Below are positions 56,184 to 64,000 of a stretch of DNA of 64,000 nt, piece after piece. The DNA lies in assembly GCA_038503035.1 (NCBI GenBank), contig JAVSML010024359.1, positions 923,447-987,446 on the forward strand, written 5' to 3'. This stretch comes from Crocodylus rhombifer. Lineage: Eukaryota > Chordata > Crocodylia > Crocodylidae. The translations under genes were made by a program, and so were the position numbers. Positions within the stretch are counted from its first letter, which is position 1; the number at the start of each line of letters is the position of its first letter. The notes below the pieces were generated by a model that ran no database searches, was not told the DNA's origin, and saw only the letters and a program-made list of their open reading frames with translations.

Positions 56184-57523
56184 TGTCACGGGGGCACTCG
56201 GGTGCCCCATTCCTAGGAAGAAATAAGGGCAGCTGCCACACTTTAGGGCAGCCCAGGTGTCAGTTGCTGAGGCAACCGTAGCAAGTCACCTGACCAGAAG
56301 GGGGAGGGGCCTGGCATTTATAAGCAGCCCAGGCCGAAGTCTAGTTGGCAGTTCCCTTCTGGCAGCTGGAGGAGCAAGAGCTCTGCAGTGGAGTTGGGCT
56401 GAGTCGAGCAGACCGACAGAATGAGTATCACATTGCAGGGTAGAAAGAACCCTCCCTGGGAGGAGAGACTGGTGGGACTGGGTTGTACGTTATAGCCGGT
56501 AGGCTTATTGCTCTGCTACAGCCGATTGGCTTATGGTTCTGTGGTGTTATTGGTGTAAAGACTGGAGGACCGGAAGAGGCTGTAGGGGACAGAGGAGGCC
56601 TCATTAGGAGCTCCCCAGTGCAGTGGGGGGGTTCCAGGGTGCTCTGGGAGGGCACAGCAATTGGTGCCGGAGCTGGCACTGCGGGCAAGCGCCAGAGAGA
56701 GGCGCGACGTTGTGGGGTGTTGTAACCCCGGCCCCATGGGGGGGCGGTATTCTGCCCAGTGGGGCATAGGCCCCAGGGAGGGCGAGGAGCGCGAGAAGCA
56801 CAGTGTAGGCCCCAGAGTGGGCAGGCACACAGGAATAGGAAGCCCCAGGGAGGGCAGATTAGAATAGGAGGCTCCAGAGTGAGCGATTGGCACCCTACCA
56901 GCACAAAGCCCCGGAGAGGGCTGAGCGCACAGTTAGGAGCCTGGCCAGGGCCGAGCGTGAGAGTAAGAGCCCAGAAGGGCTGGGCGTACATTTGACAGGC
57001 CTGGAGAGGGCATGTATACAGTAAGGGTGTGAAGGGCACGTATACTGGAGAGGCCCCGGGAGAGGGGTGCTTATATTGGAAATACCCCGGAGAGGGCGTT
57101 TACAAGAGAGAAGCCCAGAAAAGGGTGAGACTGTAAACAGAAGCCCAGGAGGGGCGAGTATATTGGCCGCGCATACTGAGGGACCCCAGAGAGAGGGGGT
57201 GCGCGTATTGAGAGACCCTAGGAAGGGACGAGCATACAGACACGAGAGCGTCCGGCACATCTGCGAGGCTTGGGGCGTGCTAAAGGGGAGGTTGGAGACA
57301 AGCATAGCCCCATAAGGCTGGGGTGCACCAGGTCAGTACAACCAGGATAGGGGACAGGAGATACTTGAGCACCGTGTCCAAGGGGATAATAAGACAGCCT
57401 CCATTATAAAACTATATGACACCAAGACGTGGCGGGTGAGATAGAGGGTGCTGAATCGCCTACTTGGCACGGCAGGGGGCGCTAGGGAGATCACGGCCTC
57501 TCCTAGATCCCCGCGCCATGACA
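56184..57523 (+). mobile_element. Solo LTR with 5-bp target duplication
   Basis: Starts tgtcacggg and ends cgcgccatgaca, i.e. TG...CA with short inverted termini. It is flanked by gaagg on both sides (56179-56183, 57524-57528). It is 1340 bp. A TATA-like tttataag at 56317-56323 would place a transcription start about 30 bp on. Five-bp duplication fits several LTR classes (Ty3/gypsy-like or retroviral), so I do not assign one. No internal coding sequence or second LTR is adjacent. Orientation follows the TATA motif. Confidence 0.8.
56740..57250 (+). repeat. Degenerate GC-rich tandem repeat inside the LTR
   Basis: A core close to ccc(c)(a/g)gagaggg recurs more than ten times at uneven 25-45 bp spacing, with intervening purine-rich and 'cgtataca' variants. 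It accounts for long but meaningless open frames on both strands. Confidence 0.6.
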
Positions 57524-57640
57524 GAAGGGTGTTTTGTTTTTACCTAAAGTTGCCATTGCTCTTGTCAATAAGAATAAATAAAATTGGCTAATTCAAACAG
57601 GCAGCAAATCAGTCTGTGAAGCTTAATTTTCTTTCCTTTG

Positions 57641-59013
57641 TGTAACCCAGTTGTCCCCAAAATGAGTGTCCCCCCGCACAAATAGAAGGGGAAAGCCAGC
57701 AGGGCACATGTGCTGGGGTGGAAACTGCAGTCACTCACAGTTCCCTTCCACCTATCATGTCTCAATAGAGGTGGGACAGAAAGCAATGTCTTAACCAGGT
57801 ACAAATTTAATATAGGTATATGTAAAAAGGTAGCGAACTAAAGTGAGTATTTACAGGTTAGAAATACATATAACTATAACCATATACAAACAGGTAAGCA
57901 TAATGGTTCCAAATGATATGAACAGGTAAGTACAACAATAAATGGCACTTTAAAATATAAGATGTACAGTTAACAGTTAATAAACACTCCAAAAATGCAC
58001 AGCATGTATCAAAAAAATAAAAAAACACTCCAAAATATGAGACACGAGTTCTCTAGGGGTTCCCCTCTTCTAGGGGTTCCCCTCCTCCTGCCTCCTTGAA
58101 GCTACCTTCCCCAAGTGTCACTCCCTGGTGGGAGACCTGCTGCCCCACTGACCCACGTGTCCCAAGGAGACAGGTGGGCAGTGTTCATAAGCTCCCTGGC
58201 CTGGCTAATATTTCTCCAAGGGAGGGCTCAGTCCAGGCCTTAGGGGAGCGATGTGACTTTTTCATGCGTCCCAGTGGCTCAATCCTTCTAAATGGGAGTT
58301 GCAAGCCTGGGCCACCTCGTCCATACCGAGGGCCATGCTGCTCTGAATGCTGCTCTGTGCACTCAAGATCCACTCCGTTCCCAGGACCCCTGCGAACCCA
58401 AGACAGGGAATGGGCCTCAGATCACCCGACCCCTCCTTCACCAGGGTCTTACACCTTGTAATGACTCACCCCGTGGTAGCGCTGGCTCCCATGCCTGGCC
58501 TTGTGCTGGGGTGAGAGACCTGAGCCACCTCACTGCAGTTCCCAGGGTCCCAATACCCTGCAGACCCTTCATGCAACAATGCCTGCACTACTCACCGCTT
58601 CTGTCCAGTGCTGGAATCTTTCAGGCTCTTCTGAGCAGCCAGATATGCCTGATGGGCAGCTCTTACAGCTCTTCTTGAAGCCAGGACCTCTTCCTTCTTC
58701 TTCATCCCTCACTGACTGCACTGTGCTTGGCATGCAGCTGCTTATATCCCCTTCTGGGGCTCCACCGCTAGATTGAAAATGAACCAGTTAGGATGGCTGC
58801 AACTGCAGTTCCCAATTAAGTCCACTCCTGGCCCTCCTCCCCCTGCCCACTTTGGAGTAGAGGGGGAGCAAGCTCTCTTCCTGGCTCCTCCCTTGTCTGT
58901 CTCTGATTGATGGGTTTTGCCCCACCAATTGCATTCTCAGTCTCCTAAGCCCGGAGAGCCAGGCAAAGCCCAGCAAGCCCACCACATTTGTAATAAACCA
59001 CAGTTGTGTTACA
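57641..59013 (-). mobile_element. LTR-like block, minus strand (tentative)
   Basis: Read minus, it begins tgtaacacaactgtggttta and ends with an actgggttaca terminus, so TG...CA with matching TGTAAC/GTTACA ends. A TATA-like gatataagcagctgcatgc (about 58730-58750) sits in a position like the TATA of the solo LTR next door. The two share 'tataagcagc'. Flanking bases (cctttg and cggata) do not form a duplication, so it may be an old, rearranged or misjudged LTR. Confidence 0.4.
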
Positions 59014-62000
59014 CGGATACAGGACTCTTTTGCAGTCCCTCTCAGCCATACCATATATAGACAGAATCGCACATATTGAGTATAGAATATAGAAAATGCC
59101 TGAATGATTTATTGTAAACCTACATTTAGTCAGTTTGAAACACAGCCAGTAGAGAGTGTGGTACCATGTAAAGTCATATCACTGTACCAGGAAGAGGGAG
59201 GCAAAATGAGGAGACAAAATGAGAATCTATCAGTCACCAGCCTATTAAACAAGGAAGCAAGAACAGCAGTATGATTCTAATGAGGATGGGTCATCTGCCT
59301 CATCTCACTGATTATGAAGTACTCAGCCATCTTTTAACCCCACCTAGGGTTCTAAGTTTGTTCTAGAAATATATATAGGTACCATGTCCCAGCTCTTGAA
59401 AGAGACCCTGTTGCCCATAGCTATGAACTGTCATCTATTTCCAGGAAAATATTAATTGAGTTAAACGAGAATTAGTCTCCTGTTAAGACCTCAGAGTTGG
59501 GTCTTATAAAAATGACAGGAGGAATCAGAATCTCTCTTTTCTGAGAAAACCATATCTCCTTGTAGCAAACATCAGATAATGTACCAAAGCCTGATTCTCA
59601 AATAATATGTACAATAATCTGAAATTTTCCATATAAAACAAATCTTGACTATAAGGTACAGTCCAGTAAATTTCAGAATAGATTTCCCATCATTAAAAAA
59701 TAATATTATTTGTTCCTTTTAAGGTATAGATGAAACCATTATAATACTAACAGACACCAGGGCATGTGTAGGATTTCCACAAGATTAAGGAACACTCAGC
59801 TATTGTGCCACAGGCTTACCAATGTAAAGGAACTTTTAAAATCTGTTTTTTAAAAGAAAAGTGTTAGAATGGTGTTACTATGGAACCTGTTCTTTCATGG
59901 AATCATAAACCATACAGAGGAAAATCTATTCTAGATCCACAGCCAATTTATCTGCATGCACAATTTTTTTTTTAAAATGTTGAGGTAAAATCATACCCCC
60001 AAAATAGACACGACTGACCCTTAGGAAAGTTGAAATCTGGACCTCAGTTTACAGTTCTGGTTCATCACTGAACTGGAAAAGCTAATGAAAAACATCACAA
60101 CAGACATAGGATTTTTTTTAGTAAATGACCATTTCCATTGTTAGCCTACTAAAGGTGGCCATCAAATTTGTTATTATTTCCATTTAAAGATGTTTCTTCT
60201 GCTTATTTTGCTTTATCAGGAATGCCAAGTTTAACTTTAGATATGTTGGGTGATCTCTGGGAGATCCCTGGCATATTAATAGCTCTAAAACCTTAATTGA
60301 AGAGTTCAGGAACTTGAACTTTTAACAAACATTATTTATATAAAATGTTAATTAGTCTTTTGAGTTCAACAAGTGTTCATAAGAGTGGGAAAAAGAAGCC
60401 CTGTTGGCCGTTTAAGCAATCTAACTCAGATTTCCTCCTTCTCAATTGTTTAGTTTTCGTAATTGTGAGATGTCGCTAGTTCTACAGCTCAGAGGCTTCC
60501 AGCTTAAACAAGACTTGAACTATGAATGTAAAAACAATGACAAAAAAAAATCTTCCTAGGTTTTCAGTCTTTCTGCATCTAAAACAGGTACAAATCTTTT
60601 TTCCCCCAGGTCATTTGTAATATTGAATTATGTCAAAAATACAACTGAATAAGGGGAAAAGTTATAATGAGATGCACCCACTACTTGCTCATGCTTGGCT
60701 TCTTCATTATGATTGGGAGAAAAATATCCATGTTTTATCTTTCACAGTGTAGCAAAACAGACTCACATATGTCACAATCCAAAATATTATACCCTGAAAA
60801 CATTGACACGTCCTCTATTCCATGATGTGCCAAATTGTTCTGCATTTTGCTTTGTCTGGACACGATATGTCATTTTTACAGCATTGTATCAAAGTTCAGA
60901 ATGTCAACAGCTTAAAACAGAAAGACATGGATCATGACTGTCCATAGTGTTTGAATTGCTCCAAAGAATGCAATCTCCATATTTTTCAGTTCCAGCCTCC
61001 AGATTATTTTCAGAGGTTTGGCTGTTTCCTTGTTAGAAGGGAAGTGGGAGCACAGGCTGTCAAAAGTTCTCTTCCGTCTAATGTGCGTACCATACTTACT
61101 CAGTTACCCTATGGAATAAGCACTGTTACATAAATATACTTTGCTTTTGTTTATTTCATTTTGCTTCCATGCTAATTATATAATAAATAGTTTAGCAAAA
61201 CTCTAAAGAATGCTTGGAGTTACCAGCATTCTGTAAAGCAAATAGCTAGAAACTGGAGTTGATGCAAACAAGACACTTAACATCTGAAAGAAATGTTAAC
61301 ACTTTATTTACATTTAAATTAAAATGGAAACTTATTTATGTGTTACGTTTCTGAAAGGTGTGTGGTACATCTGCAGAGATCTATTGTTTATTCATGCTCT
61401 AAATCCTTTGAAATGTGTTAAAATGCTTCCCACTCATTATAAAAATCCTGCCACCCATGGATTAGGACTTTGATGTCACCAATCCTGCTTCAAAGGGTTC
61501 TTTCAATGCTATTAATCACAGTTTAGCCTCTGAAGATATAGCCAGAGAAAACATTTGGACATCTTGTGCTAGACTTGCTAAAACTTTGAAATAGACGGAG
61601 TGTCTTGCACATGCACAGTCCATATCACTTCCTCTCTTTTTTCTGAGCATTTATGTTGAAAAGCTGTTTTATAATGACTTTGTCTTTCTGCAGATAAAGG
61701 TGAAAATGCTTAGGGTGCTTTATACTGTACTTTTAACAAAGTAATCATGTCATGTCTTTGACTCCATACTAAAACAATGTGGTCTTGACCACGGAATCTT
61801 GTCAGTTTTTGAAAATCCTACAAAACAATAGCCTTTAGGATTAAGCAGGCTGTGTGTCAAAAGGTCAAAGAAGAGACTGTCTTATCAGTTTGTTAGTTTA
61901 AGCATGTTATCTAAGCACATGCCATTTCATATTAAATTCCTTTCTTCTGTTTTTTTTCCTTGAATCTTTGGGTGATTCACAAAGAAATTGATTACTAGTG

Positions 62001-62339
62001 ATTGAGCTGTATTGCCTTTGTGCTCATGTTGCTTTCATCAACTCAGTTGGCTAAGGCCAGTGACAGTCCACCTTATCACTGACTTTTTCCCTCTTAAATC
62101 AACACTCTACCATGATACCTGTCTCCTGTTTCATTGCCAAATGTTCCATGATGTGCAACCAGTGACGATCTGAGTTCAATGGAAGTGTGATGGTATATCA
62201 CACAAAACCTTGTCTGCCATGGTATCTGATAGCATTCTTATTGCTGCTGCTCTGACTGTTTTCCCACCTTTGGCTTTTCCCTGCTCTGGGCTAAACTTTC
62301 TTAACTCTTCTTTCAATTTGTTTCCATCTCTTTAAACAG
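59014..62339 (+). other. MYO3B: End of 28.5-kb MYO3B intron, nothing recognised
   Basis: AT-rich, few recognisable repeats. The acceptor at the end is tttaaacag after a pyrimidine-rich run. Frames such as 60713-60937 show no domain. Confidence 0.45.
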
Positions 62340-62419
62340 GTAATTTGGCACAGGCAAGAGCTAGAGTGACTGCAGCATCCAGGTCCTTGCCTCCACAGCT
62401 TAGTGCTGGGCGCCTCAAG
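62340..62419 (+). CDS. MYO3B: MYO3B exon: loop 2 region (NLAQARARVTAASRSLPP)
   Basis: Two bases completing Gly, then 26 codons reading NLAQARARVTAASRSLPPQL, SAGRLK. It joins the preceding exon (PLTKTG) in phase. The family sequence there continues with a similar NLAQ-RAR segment in MYO3B. It lies in the 50K/20K junction (loop 2), an actin-contact loop. The Arg-rich composition fits that role. Acceptor tttaaacag, donor gttagt, phase 0 end. This is the last coding exon in the window. Confidence 0.9.
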
Positions 62420-62479
62420 GTTAGTGGTATCATCACCTTTGAAAAGGGGAAGGAAATCATTCAGACAACATGACAGTGA
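62420..62479 (+). other. MYO3B: Start of following MYO3B intron
   Basis: Donor gttagt, then 60 bp before the MITE at about 62480. The next motor exon is not visible before the window ends. Confidence 0.6.
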
Positions 62480-62800
62480 AACCACAGTCAAAACATTCAG
62501 CTGGTATAAATATACAATGGGGCTACTTTAAATTAAACTGATCTAAGTTAAGCAGTTTTCTGTAAGTGGCATAGTTTAGATTGGTAACTAACAGAACATA
62601 CATCCCACCTTTGGGGGTGGGGGGAGGGGTGCAAACCTTAGACTAGGTTCCACCATTTTTAAACCAGTCTCTGTGTGCAGAACTTCTGTTCTCTTATGGG
62701 CATAGGTGGGTTTTGTGTGCTGAACTTCTATTCTGTTCTGGGTATAGACTGGTTTCCAATCACTTATGCTGGTAAAAGGGTAATGTCTATATATGGCCAT
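62480..62800. mobile_element. MITE of unnamed family, copy C
   Basis: Contains ttaaattaaactgatctaag, tgctgaacttctattctgtt and actggtttccaatcacttat, matching blocks in the right half of 16707-17205 (same strand). Another block, gcagaacttctgttct, is repeated upstream. It has accumulated many changes and its termini are not clear. It lies 60 bp after an exon. Confidence 0.45.
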
Positions 62801-62894
62801 GATGTCTAGCAAAGATTAACAGATTTTGTTAGGAGAATTAACATATATGACAAGATTGCAAAGAACAGGGGTGAAATCCTGGCTCTGTTGAAGT

Positions 62895-63137
62895 TGCAGG
62901 CAACTGATTTGGGGGCTATAGGGGAGAGGGGGCATGTGCCCACCCTGAGGTTGGACCCCAAGTCAGCACCACTCAAGACAGGGCAGTTTTTTTTGCTTCA
63001 CGGGCCAGCAGGGTGTTGGGGGGAGGGCACTAACATATGGCACAGAAGTATAGGAGTGGATATGGGGCTTTTGGCCCACCCCTGGGCCTGCCCACATATT
63101 GTGCCCCCCCAGACTCAGGAAGCACCAGTCACCCCTG
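62895..63137. mobile_element. Short hAT-type insertion with 8-bp duplication
   Basis: The 8-mer gttgaagt flanks it at 62887-62894 and 63138-63145. Removing the insertion joins gtgaaatcctggctctgttg to aagtccatggctaaatttcc, the usual continuity of a common amniote repeat. The right end (reverse complement caggggtgactggtgcttcc) and the left (caggcaactgatttgggg, two bases in) show imperfect inverted termini. Confidence 0.6.
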
Positions 63138-63145
63138 GTTGAAGT

Positions 63146-64000
63146 CCATGGCTAAATTTCCATTAACCTGAGTGGAGTCAAGATATCACTGTCAAAGTTT
63201 GTACCCTGAAAACAAGATTTAAATGAAAACTGGTTGGAATATTTGACACTGTGAAGGCCAAAGCAGAAAATTGATCCATTCCTGTTTTATGCTGCCTATA
63301 TGTGCCTTGTTATATGGTACTTTTTGGAGGCTCCTGGAGCTCTTAACACCTGGACTGTCCACACATTAACACCCTAAAGTGGCTTAAAGCACTTGTTATG
63401 CAGGAAAAAATTACACCACTCCAGGACAGGATTATCTCTGATCCACACAACCCAGCTCCTATTCCATGAAGGTGTGGCTACTCCCCACAGCAGTGCCACT
63501 CAAGTTGAAGTCCTCCAGTATCCCAGAATGCAATAGCTTCTCCCTTACCCTTCTGTTTTGTGTGCTGTCACACCCATAGAGGTTTAACTGAGTGACCCAG
63601 GGACTGGAGCTGCAGCTTTTCTATTTTCTCTGGCCTCAGGAATCATAGCTCGGGGCACCATTCCCCACCAGCACTGAGCCTGTCTCCAACATGTCCCACC
63701 CACCCTGCAACAAGAACAGCCTCAGTGTCCTCCCGCTAGCCCATGGGAGCTAGGTACTAGCCATCCCAGCCTCAGCCTTAGAACTAGCTTAAAGAACTAG
63801 GGCTGGAAGGGACTTCCCTGCTCACAAGGCCTCTAGTGGCAAGTCATAGCTGTGCAGATGGGGTACAATCAGAGAAGATTTCTAGACTAAAGGTGTGACT
63901 CTCCAAACTCCAAGCTAGCACTAATGATCAATATTTGTATGGCTCGAAGTAGAACATGTAACAAGGCCCGTAGTCAAAAAAAATTTGAAAGTGATGGACA
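63146..64000 (+). other. MYO3B: MYO3B intron to window end, nothing recognised
   Basis: Mixed sequence with no exon matching the next motor segment and no named repeat. A ggctggaagggact motif at about 63805 is CR1-like but too short to call. Confidence 0.35.

Larger units (their letters stand above)
1..64000 (+). other. MYO3B: MYO3B gene, internal portion (motor-domain exons and introns)
   Basis: Fourteen exons on the plus strand join into a continuous frame that reads as a class III myosin motor. Known of the family: MYO3A and MYO3B are actin-based motors with an N-terminal protein kinase domain, found at tips of stereocilia, filopodia and photoreceptor calycal processes. Seen: P-loop GESGAGKT, switch [10 protein letters not shown], switch [10 protein letters not shown], and correct splice phase at every junction. 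Inferred: the paralogue is MYO3B, because segments such as [20 protein letters not shown] agree with remembered MYO3B better than MYO3A. The kinase exons, the motor C-terminus, the IQ motifs and the tail are outside the window, so promoter and stop codon cannot be described. No in-frame stop or frameshift was found, so the gene looks functional. Confidence 0.9.

Noticed and set aside
56428..57039. 203-codon minus-strand open frame and overlapping plus frames
   Set aside because: They lie in the GC-rich degenerate tandem repeat of the solo LTR. The composition (Pro/Leu/Ser runs) follows the repeat and no domain is visible.
63795..63830. ggctggaagggact resembling a CR1 3' end
   Set aside because: Too short and without the rest of the CR1 3' sequence.
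1..64000. tRNA, rRNA, snRNA genes, CRISPR arrays or prokaryotic operons
   Set aside because: None seen. A- and B-box-like segments occur only in SINE-like repeats without a foldable full tRNA, and there is no regular spacer-repeat array.

Overview
This is a vertebrate nuclear window, most likely from a crocodilian or another non-avian sauropsid. Exons are small and separated by large AT-rich introns with GT/AG (once GC/AG) borders. The interspersed repeats are dominated by CR1 LINEs, hAT and Harbinger-like non-autonomous DNA elements, Tx1-like LINEs, tRNA-derived SINEs and worn MIR-like SINEs. The only host gene I can support is MYO3B (class III unconventional myosin, plus strand). The species call is inference from repeat content.

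Gene: fourteen consecutive coding exons (449-545, 1060-1176, 1668-1772, 13324-13407, 14522-14724, 15282-15380, 16374-16488, 17760-17886, 18031-18241, 24368-24515, 24783-24936, 27497-27585, 33704-33833, 62340-62419) join in one open frame. They total 1759 nt: one base finishing a split codon plus 586 codons. They encode the myosin motor from just before its start through P-loop, switch I, HCM loop, switch II, relay region and the helix-loop-helix to loop 2. The N-terminal kinase exons lie upstream of the window. The rest of the motor, the IQ motifs and the tail lie downstream. The assignment to MYO3B rather than MYO3A rests on peptide similarity recalled from the family, strongest at 33704-33833.

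Layout: 1-1772 holds three exons. The third intron (1773-13323) has a CR1 18 bp after the splice donor and then a mosaic at about 5969-12492: two broken Tx1-like LINE copies with a tandemly repeated 3' region, and a hAT element with a perfect 8-bp target duplication nested in a Harbinger-like MITE. Six exons follow at 13324-18241. The next intron uses a GC donor and carries a decayed PIF/Harbinger transposon (about 18437-23150). Exons resume at 24368-27585. The following intron holds a three-level nest (CR1 inside hAT inside MITE, about 27868-32465). The last intron, 28.5 kb (33834-62339), contains MITEs, SINEs, a CR1 flanked by a 45-bp direct repeat, a CR1 with a 379-codon open reverse-transcriptase frame, a solo LTR with a 5-bp target duplication (56184-57523) and a second LTR-like block. 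The final exon is 62340-62419.

The long non-exonic reading frames are transposon remnants or chance frames in GC-rich repeats. I found no RNA gene, CRISPR array, prokaryotic feature or novel multi-gene system. The points worth checking are the GC-AG intron, the CR1 next to a splice donor, an altered catalytic motif shared by two CR1 copies, the nested insertions with readable target duplications, and several long hairpins.
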